Part shown: positions 43,599-53,190 of the stretch, piece after piece
Layout of the letters: each line of letters opens with the position of its first letter
How positions within the stretch are numbered: the first letter of the stretch is position 1
Assembly: GCF_900105125.1 (NCBI RefSeq)
Contig: NZ_LT629750.1
Span: 2,790,001-2,854,000, forward strand
Source of the DNA: Bradyrhizobium canariense
Lineage (GTDB): Bacteria > Pseudomonadota > Alphaproteobacteria > Rhizobiales > Xanthobacteraceae
Direction of reading: 5' to 3'
Length of the DNA: 64,000 bases
Notes under the pieces: generated by a model
Databases searched by the model: none
Told to the model about the DNA's origin: nothing
What the model saw: the letters and a program-made list of their open reading frames with translations, nothing else
Position numbers and translations under genes: made by a program

Positions 43599-43615
43599 CT
43601 GGACCCATTCTTGCA
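43599..43615 (+). promoter_or_regulatory. Sigma-54-type (-24/-12) promoter of glgA
   Basis: CTGGACCCATTCTTGCA: the invariant GG and GC are at exact spacing, the -12 element TTGCA is perfect, and the -24 element is CTGGACC in place of CTGGCAC. Predicted start about 43627, 22 nt before the TTG start codon. Confidence 0.55.
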
Positions 43616-43648
43616 TAGCTGGAATTTAGGCTGGTCCGAGGGCACTTC

Positions 43649-45064
43649 TTGAAAGTACTGTTCGTCACCACGGAAATGGACGACTTCGTCCGCGTCGGCG
43701 GTCTTGCGGCCGTGTCAGCCGCCCTCCCCCGCGCACTGCGCCTTCGGAACGACGTCAGGATTTTTCTTCCCGGCTATCAGGACGTCATCGAGCAACTCAC
43801 CCATATTGAAATCATCGGCCATTGCCCGGCTCTGGCGGAAATGCCGGCCTGCACGATTGGGCTGGCATCAACCAGGGACGGTCTTCCCGTCTACGTTCTG
43901 TTGTGTCCGCAACTCTACGATCGACCCGGTAACCCCTATGGCGACGCCTCGGGGCGGGACTGGCCCGATAACGATCTTCGCTTCGGACGATTTGCCTCGG
44001 CGGCAGCCCGGTTGGCAGCGGGCATGGTGGACAGAAACTGGGCAGCGGACCTCGTTCACGCCAACGACTGGCAGGCCGCGCTTGTGCCGGCCTACCTCGC
44101 CTGGAATGCGGTCAGGATCCCGAGCATCCTGACCATCCACAATTTGGCCTATCAGGGCCTGTTCCCGAAAGAGTCGCTGCGCCGGATCGGTGCGCCGGAG
44201 AACTCCTTCCATATCGATGGGCTCGAGTTTTACGATAAATTATCCTTTCTCAAGGGCGGCATTGTCTACGCTTCGCATCTGACCACGGTCAGCGAGACCT
44301 ATGCCAGGGAGATCACCACGCCGGAGCTCGGCTGCGGGCTCGAGGGGCTGCTGCGCATTCGCTCCGACGCAGCACAATTGACAGGCATATTGAACGGCAT
44401 CGACGAAAGCTGGGACCCGCAGGTGTGCGCGCAATTGGCGCAGCCATTTGGTGCCGGGGATTGGGAAGGCAAGCGGGCGAACGCCAACTACGTACGCCAG
44501 CAATTCGGGTTGGCAGTGTCGCGCGGTCCGATTTTCGGCCTCGTTGCCCGTCTCGTTCACCAGAAGGGCGTCGATCTCGTGCTATCGGCTGCGGACGAGA
44601 TCATCGAAGCCGGAGGACAGATTGTCGTGACCGGCAGCGGCGAGCCTCATATCGAACAGGCTCTGGTCGAAGCACATCGCCGCCGGCCGGACGCCATCGG
44701 CGTCGCGCTCGGATTTAACGACGGCCAGGCCCGGCGGATTTTTGCCGGCAGTGATTTCACCCTGATGCCGTCGCGGTTCGAACCTTGCGGATTGAGCCAG
44801 ATGTACGCGCAGAAGTTCGGATCTCTGCCGATCGGTCATCAGACCGGCGGGCTGGCGGAAACCATCCTGGACGGCGAAACCGGATTTCTGTTCACCCAGC
44901 CTTCCACGGAATCGTTTCTTGGCGGCGTCCGGCGCGCGTTCACGACCTTCGCGACCAAGGATCGCCTCAACTCGATGCGCCGCAACGCGATGTCCCGGTC
45001 ATTCAGCTGGGATATCTCCGCAGCGTGTTACGGCGCGCTGTATCGGAAGGCGTTGTCGGCTTAA
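43649..45064 (+). CDS. glgA: Glycogen synthase (GT5 family)
   Basis: 471 aa with TTG start at 43649 (MKVLFVTTEMDDFVRVGGLAAV), which aligns exactly to GlgA N-termini; GAGGG is just upstream. Domains: N-terminal GT5 catalytic domain with HANDWQAALVPAYL and SILTIHNLAYQGLFP; C-terminal GT1 domain with FGLVARLVHQKGVDLVLSA, VTGSGEPHIEQAL and PSRFEPCGLSQMYAQKFGSLPIGHQTGGLAETI. It transfers glucose from ADP-glucose to alpha-1,4-glucan. The usual Lys15 of KxGGL is Arg15 here. Somewhat distant from canonical GlgA; a related alpha-glucan synthase activity is possible. No glgB/C/P is adjacent, but a debranching enzyme lies downstream. Confidence 0.88.
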   Translation: MKVLFVTTEMDDFVRVGGLAAVSAALPRALRLRNDVRIFLPGYQDVIEQLTHIEIIGHCPALAEMPACTIGLASTRDGLPVYVLLCPQLYDRPGNPYGDASGRDWPDNDLRFGRFASAAARLAAGMVDRNWAADLVHANDWQAALVPAYLAWNAVRIPSILTIHNLAYQGLFPKESLRRIGAPENSFHIDGLEFYDKLSFLKGGIVYASHLTTVSETYAREITTPELGCGLEGLLRIRSDAAQLTGILNGIDESWDPQVCAQLAQPFGAGDWEGKRANANYVRQQFGLAVSRGPIFGLVARLVHQKGVDLVLSAADEIIEAGGQIVVTGSGEPHIEQALVEAHRRRPDAIGVALGFNDGQARRIFAGSDFTLMPSRFEPCGLSQMYAQKFGSLPIGHQTGGLAETILDGETGFLFTQPSTESFLGGVRRAFTTFATKDRLNSMRRNAMSRSFSWDISAACYGALYRKALSA

Positions 45065-45096
45065 GGCGCATGATCCGAAAAAAGTGGCGACCGCCC

Positions 45097-46332
45097 TCAC
45101 GGCACGTTCCGTCGCGTTTCCGGCATCACCAACCAGACCAGGGCAAGACCCAGCGCCGCGACGCCGGCAAGCCCGGTGAAGGCGACGCTGCTGCCAAATT
45201 TGTCGCTGGCATAACCGGCAAGCACGGTGCTCAGTGACGCACCAATCCCGGTCGCGGTGCCGACAATACCTTGCGCAAGGTTGAAATGGCCGCTGCCGCA
45301 CGCGACGTCCGCGACAATCAGCGGCACCATCACGCTGAAGACCGCAGCCGTGATGCCGTCGAAGATCTGCACGGCCACCAGGAAATACGGATCGCTGACG
45401 GTCGCGAACAGCAGACCGCGGATCGCCAGCGCCGCAAAACCAAGTAGCAGCAATGGCCGCCGTCCCCATTGCTGCGCCTTGCGCCCGACCGAGGGTGACG
45501 TCCACGCCACGATGGCCTGCGGCACGACGATACAGGCGGCGATCAACACCGGCGCCCACCGGCTCGACCGGGTGGTGACAACGCCCGCCATCAAGGGAAG
45601 CATCGCCGCGTTGGCGAGTTGCAGCAGGAAGATGCTGCCGGCGAAGATCAACAGCGCGCGCTGACGTATAAGGCTGAGGATACTGGTGACCTTGACGGCA
45701 TCCACCTCGGGCTCGACAGCGCCATGCGCGTGGGTGGCATCAACTTCGCGCTCACGGATACGGGCGAGCGAGAGCAATGCGGGAATGGCGAGGATAAAGG
45801 TGACGATAAATACCGAGCGGCTGGACAACAAATAGCCGGAGGTGCCCATGACGGCGGCGGCTGTTCCGTTGCCGAGCGACGCGAAACGGGCATTGCGTCC
45901 GAACCGCTCGCCGATCGCATGTGGCCCGACCAGGCCGAGGCTGATCGCGGCAATGGCCGGACCAAGCACACAGCTCGCGGCGGCGTGCAGTGTCGCAGCC
46001 ATCACGACGACAGGGAAAATCGGCCATACCGCATATCCGAGCGCGCTGGTGCCGATGGTCGCGACCGCGAGCGCCGCCACCAGCCGTTCGGAGCGCGCAG
46101 CATCGACGATGGCTCCGCCGGGCATCTGCCCGATCAGGCCGACGATTCCACCGATCGACAACACCAGACCGATCTGGGCCTGGGTCCATTTTTCCGTCGT
46201 CAGATAAACCGCGACAAACGGACCGAACCCGGTCTGCACATCGGCCAGAAAGAAGATAAACCAGTCGAGGCCGCGCAAGCTCTCGCGCGAAGGAGACCGT
46301 TTCGGCGGCGGAGCTCCCGGCTCAGCACGCAA
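45097..46332 (-). CDS. Major facilitator superfamily transporter
   Basis: 411 aa, about 12 membrane helices. Begins with TTG at 46332, the only upstream start found in frame (no ATG or GTG before the PRC-barrel gene); the first ~20 residues are cytoplasmic. Family features: LSIGGIVGLIGQMPGGAIVDAARSERLVAAL in the first half, and WTSPSVGRKAQQWGRRPLLLLG after the middle loop. It is probably a drug or metabolite efflux or uptake permease, substrate unknown. Lies between glgA (convergent) and the PRC-barrel gene. The short sequence gcatgatccgaaaaaagtgg past glgA (45068-45087) is a common Bradyrhizobium intergenic fragment. Confidence 0.83.
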   Translation of the reverse strand: MRAEPGAPPPKRSPSRESLRGLDWFIFFLADVQTGFGPFVAVYLTTEKWTQAQIGLVLSIGGIVGLIGQMPGGAIVDAARSERLVAALAVATIGTSALGYAVWPIFPVVVMAATLHAAASCVLGPAIAAISLGLVGPHAIGERFGRNARFASLGNGTAAAVMGTSGYLLSSRSVFIVTFILAIPALLSLARIREREVDATHAHGAVEPEVDAVKVTSILSLIRQRALLIFAGSIFLLQLANAAMLPLMAGVVTTRSSRWAPVLIAACIVVPQAIVAWTSPSVGRKAQQWGRRPLLLLGFAALAIRGLLFATVSDPYFLVAVQIFDGITAAVFSVMVPLIVADVACGSGHFNLAQGIVGTATGIGASLSTVLAGYASDKFGSSVAFTGLAGVAALGLALVWLVMPETRRNVP

Positions 46333-46436
46333 CGGCGCGTTGCGATCGCCACCAATCGCTCGCTCGCGATCACCGCCACCGTTCCTCTCAATCGGGTATA
46401 TGGATGAGCGAGCGAACAGGATCTCTCTCCGCTTCT

Positions 46437-46967
46437 CTATTGGTCGTCAAATTGTAGCGGTTCCAGATTGCCAGAGGCGCCAAGCACCACGATCGGCGTA
46501 TCCTCTTTGTATTCAGGCGCGGCCTTGACCTGGTCCTTTGTCAGTTCAAGCGTGACGGCGTCGCTCTTGTCGGAAACGCGTCCGAAACGCAGCGCGTTCC
46601 AGTCCACGACGATCTTTCGGCTGCCGACACCGAGAAAGCCACCGAAATCGATCACAGCCGCGCGCACGGTACCGGTGCGATCGACGATCACATCGACGAT
46701 GTGCCCCATATCCTCATTCGCCGCGCTACGAACGTCGCGGCCCAGCACGCCATGTGCCTCCTTCGCGCCAAGGATGGTGACCGATGGCGGCGGCGCAGGC
46801 GGAGGCTCTTTCGGTGGGGCTGGCGGCGTTGCATTTTGCGGCGGGGCCGATACCGGCGGATTATTAGCTGCCGGCGGCGAACCCGGGTTGTCGGCTGTCC
46901 AGGCCGGAGCCGCCGCGAGCGATAAAAGAATGATGGCAAGCGACGCGACCAGGCGGTTTACGCGCAT
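46437..46967 (-). CDS. PRC-barrel domain protein, secreted
   Basis: 176 aa from ATG 46965-46967 (MRVNRLVASLAIILLSLAA). Signal peptide cut near APAWTA. Then a Pro-rich linker (PPVSAPPQNATPPAPP...) of about 45 residues. A PRC-barrel follows: SVTILGAKEAHGVLGRDVRSAANEDMGHIVDVIVDRTGTVRAAVIDFGG. PRC-barrels bind RNA or proteins, or act in electron transport; rhizobial examples are periplasmic stress proteins. The 25-bp gap to the upstream debranching-enzyme gene suggests co-transcription. Confidence 0.85.
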   Translation of the reverse strand: MRVNRLVASLAIILLSLAAAPAWTADNPGSPPAANNPPVSAPPQNATPPAPPKEPPPAPPPSVTILGAKEAHGVLGRDVRSAANEDMGHIVDVIVDRTGTVRAAVIDFGGFLGVGSRKIVVDWNALRFGRVSDKSDAVTLELTKDQVKAAPEYKEDTPIVVLGASGNLEPLQFDDQ

Positions 46968-46992
46968 ATGGCCTCCTCCATCGAGTGCGGCT

Positions 46993-49194
46993 TTAATGAG
47001 CCAGCACGATCGAAACCTGAATCTGGCCGCGCGTGCGCAACACCTCCATCGATACGTCATCACCATGACGGCGAACACGGAGATCGACGCTTGAAGGGCC
47101 AAGCTGCAAATCGCGCAGCACCACCTCATTGAGGAAGGCCGGCAAGCGCGGATTGCGCAAGCGAATTTCACCACGCTGCACATCGAATTCGAGACCGAGT
47201 GCTGCTTCGAGCAGCGTAAACGGCGTCGCGCTTGCCCAGGCCTGCGGCGCGCAGGCGACCGGATATAGCGTCGGACCGCGCTGCTTTTCGCGTCTGAAAC
47301 CGCAGAAAAGCTCCGGCAACCGCCGCAAATCCATATAGGCGGCAGCGTCGAACAGGCCCTTGAACACATGCTCTACCGCATGCTTCAGCCCGTAACGCCC
47401 GAGCCCAAGCGCAATCAGCGCGTTGTCGTGCGGCCAGATCGAGCCATCATGATAGGACATCGGGTTGTAGCGCGCTTCGCCGCGCGCCACGGTGCGAATG
47501 CCCCAGCCCGTGAAGAAGTGCGGCAGCATCAAATCGGCGGCGACCTTGCGGGCGCGGTCTTCACGAACGATGCCGGTAAACAAAAGCTGCCCTGCGTTTG
47601 ACGCCCGCACCTTGCACGGTTGCTTGGCGCCGTCGAGCGCAAGCGCGTAGGTCCCGAGTTCCTCGCACCAGAATGCGTCCTCAAATCGCTCAGCGAGCTG
47701 CTTCGCATCCGCTTCGAGCTTTTGGGCCTGATCGGTCTTGCCAAGACGCAGTGCGCAACGCGACGCCAGTTGCTTGCCGGCAAAAACGTAGCCCTGCACT
47801 TCCGCGAGCGCGATGTACCCCTCAGCCAGCCGGCCGTCGGCATGGAAGATCGCGTCGTAGGAGTCTTTCCAGCCCTGATTGGCAAGCCCCTTTTCGGAAG
47901 CGCGCTGATATTCGACAAATCCGTCGCGGTCGGGATCGCCGGCGCCGTCGATCCAGCGTAGCGCGGCTTCGATCGCCGGCCACAGCTCAACCAGCGTCTC
48001 CTCGTCGCCCGTGCGCTCGACGTAAAGGCCTGCCAGCAACACGAACAGCGGCGTCGAATCGACGCTGCCATAATATTGCGCGAACGGCACTTCGTGCAGC
48101 GAAGCCATCTCGCCGCCACGCATCTCGTGCAGGATCTTTCCAGGTTCGGCGTCGGCAAGCGGATCAGTCGTTTTTGCCTGATAAAATGCCAACCGTTTCA
48201 GCACACCACGTGCGACCCGCGGATCGATCCACAACATCTGCAACGCGGTGATGATGCCGTCGCGGCCAAATGTCGTCGAATACCAGGGGATGCCGGCATA
48301 GGGATATCGCCCCTGCGCGGTATCCGTCATCAGCATATTGAGGTCGGCCATCGATTGGCACACCACCTCGTTGAAAATGTTGTTTGACGTCTCGATGCTG
48401 GCGGCGCCCCTGGTCGACTGACGCATTTCACGGCGATGCGCCAGCAATCCCCGGAAGAACGGAACCGGCTTGAACGGCGCCGGTTTGTTGCAGGATGCAG
48501 CTACAAACAATGAGCTTGACTGCTGCGGTGCCAGGTCGAAATGATAGGTTGCGGCATTCACCGCAAGGCGCGTCGGCCGCGGATCGAAATGCAGCGCCGT
48601 GGCGCGGATCTTGCCGTCGAGCCCTTTATATTCGAGCATGACGTCGGTGGGGCCGAGCAGCTTGCTGGTGCCGACCCCTCGCCGGGGCCGCCTTTCGCCG
48701 CGCACTTCGAACAGATCGGCGAAGTCGTTGTCGAACAGCAGCGTCACGTCAAAGCTTGCCTGGTTCTCGCCGTGATTCTGAATGCCGATGCGCTGATAGG
48801 CCGTTCCGCGCCATAGGAAGACCGTGCGCACAATGTGCAGCATATCCTTCTGCAGCACGATCCGGCCGTCGCGGTACACATCGGGATTGGTGAGATCGAT
48901 CGTCAGCGCAGAATTGTCGTCGCGCAAATTCGACCCGAGCAACAATGGCTGGACGTCATTGAGGACAAGTTCCAGCCGGGCAAGATAACGCGTGTCCGCA
49001 TTGAACAGCCCGTCGGGTCCACCGGCGGATGCGCCGATGTCGCCGTGGCTATCCAGCACAATGAAGGTGTCGTCGTGCTTGAGCGAGCGCCGCGGCCTCG
49101 CCGCGGGCCCTGTCATCGGAATGTAGAAAGGCGATTCTGCGACCAGTTCGACGGTTCTGGCCGTCATGGCTTGAGTTACGACTTCGGCTGGCAT
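46993..49194 (-). CDS. Amylo-alpha-1,6-glucosidase (glycogen debranching-type, GH63/GH133-like)
   Basis: 733 aa from ATG 49192-49194 (MPAEVVTQAMTARTVELVAE), preceded by GAGGT; a GTG 18 codons upstream (49248) is possible. The N-terminal beta-domain carries LKHDDTFIVLDSHGDIGASAGGPDGLFNADTRYLARLEL. The (alpha/alpha)6 barrel has YPYAGIPWYSTTFGRDGIITALQMLW, and later SYHDGSIWPHDNALIALGLGRYG and RRLPELFCGFRR. This is the profile of bacterial glycogen debranching enzymes. It probably trims branches made in glucan turnover, fitting glgA. Confidence 0.87.
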   Translation of the reverse strand: MPAEVVTQAMTARTVELVAESPFYIPMTGPAARPRRSLKHDDTFIVLDSHGDIGASAGGPDGLFNADTRYLARLELVLNDVQPLLLGSNLRDDNSALTIDLTNPDVYRDGRIVLQKDMLHIVRTVFLWRGTAYQRIGIQNHGENQASFDVTLLFDNDFADLFEVRGERRPRRGVGTSKLLGPTDVMLEYKGLDGKIRATALHFDPRPTRLAVNAATYHFDLAPQQSSSLFVAASCNKPAPFKPVPFFRGLLAHRREMRQSTRGAASIETSNNIFNEVVCQSMADLNMLMTDTAQGRYPYAGIPWYSTTFGRDGIITALQMLWIDPRVARGVLKRLAFYQAKTTDPLADAEPGKILHEMRGGEMASLHEVPFAQYYGSVDSTPLFVLLAGLYVERTGDEETLVELWPAIEAALRWIDGAGDPDRDGFVEYQRASEKGLANQGWKDSYDAIFHADGRLAEGYIALAEVQGYVFAGKQLASRCALRLGKTDQAQKLEADAKQLAERFEDAFWCEELGTYALALDGAKQPCKVRASNAGQLLFTGIVREDRARKVAADLMLPHFFTGWGIRTVARGEARYNPMSYHDGSIWPHDNALIALGLGRYGLKHAVEHVFKGLFDAAAYMDLRRLPELFCGFRREKQRGPTLYPVACAPQAWASATPFTLLEAALGLEFDVQRGEIRLRNPRLPAFLNEVVLRDLQLGPSSVDLRVRRHGDDVSMEVLRTRGQIQVSIVLAH

Positions 49195-49260
49195 TTGACC
49201 TCGCGCGGTTTCCCCGGGCCTTGCGATAAACGCACTAGGACTCAACACTACCGCGATACA

Positions 49261-51024
49261 TCAGGCCGCATGTGTCGCAAGGCGGCTCATTTCCTGCGTC
49301 ACCAGCTCACGATACGGGCCTTGGCCTTGCATCAGCCGATCCGGCGAACCATCCTCGATGATCTTGCCGGCTCTCAACACCACCACCCTGTCGAAATTGC
49401 GGAGTGTCGCCAGCCGATGGGCAATCGCAACCACGGTGCGGCCGCGCATCAGGCGGCTCAATGCTTCGCGGATCGCTTCCTCGGATTCGCTGTCGAGTGC
49501 GGCGGTGGCTTCATCGAGCAGCAGGATCGGCGCATCCTTCAGGAATGCGCGCGCAATCGCAATGCGCTGCCGCTGACCACCCGAAAGCTTTACGCCGCGA
49601 TCGCCGACCATGGTCGCGAGCCCCTCCGGCAAGGTCTCGACGAAATCGCACCGGGCTGAGATGGCTGCGCGCAATACTTCGTCATCTGTCGCCGTCGGCC
49701 GTCCATAACGGATGTTTTCCAGGATCGAGCGCTGAAACAACGAGATATCCTGCGGCACGACGGAGATCGCCTCGCGCAAGCTTTGCTGCGTGACGCGAGA
49801 TATATCCTGACCATCGATCGTGATGCTGCCTTTCTGCACGTCGTAGAACCGCTGCAACAAAACGAACAGGCTGGATTTACCGCCGCCGGACTGACCAACC
49901 AGCCCAACCCTTTGGCCGGCCTGAAGACGAAGGTTGAATCTTTCGAACACCTTGAGACCACCGGGATAGCGGAACGAGATGTTGTTGAAGGTGATCGCCG
50001 CTCCTGCCTTTACCAGAGGCTCGGCTTCAGGGTGGTCCTGCAGCTCATGCGGAAGCAGCAGCGTTGCAATCGCTTCTGTCAGCCGCGCGACGTGCTGGGT
50101 CACGTCGACCAACGCCACCGCAAGATCGCGCGTCGCACTCAGAATCGAAATTCCAAGTGTGCAGACCAGAACGACATCGCCGGTCGATGCGGCGCCACGT
50201 TGCCACAGCATGATCGCCCAGGCCAGCAAACCGATGATCAGGGCCACCGTAACTGCGGCGTGAGCGAGCCTTAATTTTTCGAGATAGCGGAGACTACGGC
50301 CTCGCGCGGTCAATTCACGGTTGACGGTTTCATCAAACCGGTCGTGTTCGAATCTGAGACCACAAAACGCGCGCACCAACGGCATGTTGTTGATGACGTC
50401 GACCATCTCGCCATCGACGGCAGCGGCCTTGTTGGCGAAATCGTCATGCAGTGGCTTGCCCGCGGCGGCCAGCTTGAACAGCGCAAACACCATGGCCACG
50501 GCAACGACGATCAACCCGCCCGCCATCGCCGGACTGACCGTGCTGATCAGCGCAATCGCCGCAACCGTCGCAAAGCACGGCGGTATCACATTCCAGACAA
50601 ACATGTTTTCGACGGTGAAGACGGCATTGGATGTGGCCGTAATGCGGCTGGTCAGCATTCCCGGCAGGCGGTCGGAGAAGTAGCTCGGCGCGTGTCCGGT
50701 CAAATGACGAAATATGTCGCGGCGGAGGTCGCCGGTCACACCGACAAAGGTAAAGCTCGCTGTCCAGCTCGCGATCCGCCACAGAAAATTGTCTGCCGCG
50801 ATCAGCGACATGAGAAAAACGAATGCCAGCCATACGCTGCCCGCACGGGCCGGACCGCCAGTCAATCCGTCAACCAGGTTCTTGACGCCATATTGCGTGC
50901 CCACGGAACAAGCTACCGCTGCAGCAACCGCGATCAGGATGACCGCGTGAGGTCCTGGGCGCTGGCGGAGATAGCGCAGCACGAAGGCGAGCGGTCGGTG
51001 CGCATATCCTGAAAGATTGTCCAT
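49261..51024 (-). CDS. ABC transporter, fused membrane and ATP-binding domains (exporter type)
   Basis: 587 aa from ATG 51022-51024 (MDNLSGYAHRPLAFVLRYL); the longer frame to 51294 adds non-family residues. N-terminal six-helix ABC_membrane domain, then ATPase with Walker A GLVGQSGGGKSSL, signature KLSGGQRQRIAIARAF, Walker B APILLLDEATAALDSES and switch His (AIAHRLAT). Closest in style to MsbA/multidrug half-transporters (homodimer). It may export a lipid or glycan. It is divergent from a glycosyltransferase, and 66 bp separate it from the debranching gene. Confidence 0.9.
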   Translation of the reverse strand: MDNLSGYAHRPLAFVLRYLRQRPGPHAVILIAVAAAVACSVGTQYGVKNLVDGLTGGPARAGSVWLAFVFLMSLIAADNFLWRIASWTASFTFVGVTGDLRRDIFRHLTGHAPSYFSDRLPGMLTSRITATSNAVFTVENMFVWNVIPPCFATVAAIALISTVSPAMAGGLIVVAVAMVFALFKLAAAGKPLHDDFANKAAAVDGEMVDVINNMPLVRAFCGLRFEHDRFDETVNRELTARGRSLRYLEKLRLAHAAVTVALIIGLLAWAIMLWQRGAASTGDVVLVCTLGISILSATRDLAVALVDVTQHVARLTEAIATLLLPHELQDHPEAEPLVKAGAAITFNNISFRYPGGLKVFERFNLRLQAGQRVGLVGQSGGGKSSLFVLLQRFYDVQKGSITIDGQDISRVTQQSLREAISVVPQDISLFQRSILENIRYGRPTATDDEVLRAAISARCDFVETLPEGLATMVGDRGVKLSGGQRQRIAIARAFLKDAPILLLDEATAALDSESEEAIREALSRLMRGRTVVAIAHRLATLRNFDRVVVLRAGKIIEDGSPDRLMQGQGPYRELVTQEMSRLATHAA

Positions 51025-51319
51025 ATGCCTGCAAACCCTTTGGTAGAGAAGAAGAAATCTTGTCTCACTGTGTTTCACTCGAATGGTCGGCGGGTGCTTT
51101 CTTGCAGCTCCCACCGTGTCGCCATCACCGCGCAATAATTCTGCACCAGTAACAACGGCACAAATCTGATCGGGCGTGGTGGCATCAGCATGGCCTTGGC
51201 GTGGAGGAAGTGCGCTTCTTTGGGAACTTCGCATATGCAGAAACGTTCCCTGTCCGGCATGCCGGTGCCAACCGCAAAGTGGGGCTTTTTTCACTCAGAC
51301 CATGACAGGAGACGGATAG

Positions 51320-52387
51320 ATGCGCATCGCGCAGGTTGCACCGCTAACGGAGGCTGTACCGCCCAAGCTATATGGCGGCACCGAGCGGGTGGTACATTGG
51401 CTGACCGAGGAGCTGGTGGCGCTGGGAAATGACGTGACGCTGTTCGCCAGCGGCGACTCCCATACCTCCGCGAAACTGGACGCGACATGGCCAAGGGCGC
51501 TGCGCCTTGACGGCTCCGTCCGCGATCCCAACGCGCTCCATATGGTGATGCTGGAACGCGTTCGGCAAAAATGCGACGACGAGGAATTCGACTTCCTCCA
51601 CTTTCATCTCGATTATTATCCGTTCTCGCTGTTCTACCGGCAACCGACTCCCTTCCTGACGACGCTGCACGGCAGACTGGATCTGCCTGAGCATCAACCT
51701 GTGTTCACCACCTTCTCCGCCGTTCCGGTGATTTCGATCTCCAACGCGCAGCGGCGGCCGGTACCGCAGGCCAATTGGGTGCGGACCATCCATCATGGTT
51801 TGCCGGAAAAATTGCTGACGCCACAGCCGGTGACTCCAGGTTATCTCGCCGTGCTGGGCCGGATCGCCCCCGAAAAAGGCGTCGACCGCGCCATCAAGAT
51901 CGCGATCCGATGCGGCATTCCGCTGAAGATCGCTGCGAAGGTGGACCGCGCCGACCAGGAATATTACGACGAGATTATTCGTCCCCTGATGGCTCACCCG
52001 CTTATCGAATATATCGGCGAGATCAGCGATCACGAAAAATCAGACTTTTTGAGCGGCGCTATCGGATTGCTGCTGCCGATCGACTGGCCCGAGCCGTTCG
52101 GCCTCGTCATGATCGAGTCGATGGCGTGCGGCACGCCGGTGATCGCCTATAATCGCGGTTCGGTTCCCGAGATCATCGATGAGGGCCTGACCGGCTTTAT
52201 CGTCGAAGACGAAACCAGTGCTGTGGCCGCCGTCAACCGGCTTCCGGATTTGAACCGCAACGCGATCCGCAAGCAGTTTGAAACACGCTTCACCGCGCGC
52301 CGCATGGCGCTCGACTACCTCGCCGCCTATCGCAGCCTGATGGAAGCCGCCAAGCCTCGCATCAAGCTGGTGAGCAGCGCCGAATAG
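51320..52387 (+). CDS. GT4-family glycosyltransferase
   Basis: 355 aa, GT-B fold. N-terminal domain MRIAQVAPLTEAVPPKLYGGTERVVHWLTEELVALGNDVTLFASGDS; C-terminal GT1 domain LAVLGRIAPEKGVDRAIKIA and PEPFGLVMIESMACGTPVIAYNRGSVPEI, the EX7E motif of retaining transferases. It probably uses a nucleotide sugar to build a polysaccharide or glycolipid. The 295-bp gap to the divergent ABC exporter holds no other gene. Confidence 0.9.
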   Translation: MRIAQVAPLTEAVPPKLYGGTERVVHWLTEELVALGNDVTLFASGDSHTSAKLDATWPRALRLDGSVRDPNALHMVMLERVRQKCDDEEFDFLHFHLDYYPFSLFYRQPTPFLTTLHGRLDLPEHQPVFTTFSAVPVISISNAQRRPVPQANWVRTIHHGLPEKLLTPQPVTPGYLAVLGRIAPEKGVDRAIKIAIRCGIPLKIAAKVDRADQEYYDEIIRPLMAHPLIEYIGEISDHEKSDFLSGAIGLLLPIDWPEPFGLVMIESMACGTPVIAYNRGSVPEIIDEGLTGFIVEDETSAVAAVNRLPDLNRNAIRKQFETRFTARRMALDYLAAYRSLMEAAKPRIKLVSSAE

Positions 52388-52393
52388 CCGAGA

Positions 52394-53137
52394 TTAATTT
52401 CCGGGGATCGACTCGGTTTTGCCGAAGCGCCGCTCATAGGCCTTGATATAGGCTTCCGGAGAGGGCTTGAGGTGACGCCGGGTGAGCGCGATCAAATCGT
52501 CCCGCCGCGATCCGCGAAGCGCCTTGATCATATCCAGATGATCAAGGCGCGCGCGGTCGAGTGATTCAGGAAACGCATTGGCGTAGAACCTGATCCCGTA
52601 GACCTTCTGCGCCAGTAGATCGATCGTTTCGATCAGGCTGGCATTGCCGCAGAGCCCGAACAAAGCCTGGTGAAAGCTAAGGTTGCTGTAAAAGACGGTC
52701 AGCAGTTCGCCCGCAGTGACGGCTGCGGCGTGCTGGCGCTGCAGTTCTTCCAGCCGTTCAATATCCTGCGCGCTAACCGGAAACGGAATGATGCGGACCG
52801 CCATCACTTCCAGTTCTTCCCGAACCGCGTAAATCTCCTTCACTTCCTGAGGCGTTAGTCCGCGGACCATGGCGCCGCGATTGGGGATGCGTTCGACGAG
52901 GCCCTTTTTTTCCAGCTCGAAAAGCGCCAGCCGCACGTCGCCGCGGTGGGTCTGGAACAGATCGCAGAGATCCTGCTCGATCAAACGCTCTCGCGGCAGA
53001 CGTCGTCCGAGAACGATATCTTCCTCGATACTCCGCGCGATGATGATGGCTGCCGCGGGTTCGCGCGCCGGCGCTTCGAGCGCCGAACCGGATTTGGCCG
53101 CTCGCCCATCCGCCCGTGTGAGTGGCTTTCCGGCCAT
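52394..53137 (-). CDS. GntR-family regulator, FCD subfamily
   Basis: 247 aa from ATG 53135-53137 (MAGKPLTRADGRAAKSG). The GntR wHTH is around residues 35-95 (ARSIEEDIVLGRRLPRERLIEQDLCDLFQTHRGDVRLALFELEKKGLVERIPNRGAMV), and the FCD all-helical effector domain follows (EIYAVREELEVMAVRI ... HLDMIKALRGSRRDDLIALTRRHL). Divergent from the Liv-type ABC transporter. A palindrome between them (53204-53219) fits its operator. Confidence 0.92.
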   Translation of the reverse strand: MAGKPLTRADGRAAKSGSALEAPAREPAAAIIIARSIEEDIVLGRRLPRERLIEQDLCDLFQTHRGDVRLALFELEKKGLVERIPNRGAMVRGLTPQEVKEIYAVREELEVMAVRIIPFPVSAQDIERLEELQRQHAAAVTAGELLTVFYSNLSFHQALFGLCGNASLIETIDLLAQKVYGIRFYANAFPESLDRARLDHLDMIKALRGSRRDDLIALTRRHLKPSPEAYIKAYERRFGKTESIPGN

Positions 53138-53190
53138 ATGTTCTCCGATCGAGAGACGCCGCACCCGGCGCAGCCCGCATCGGGGAGAAT

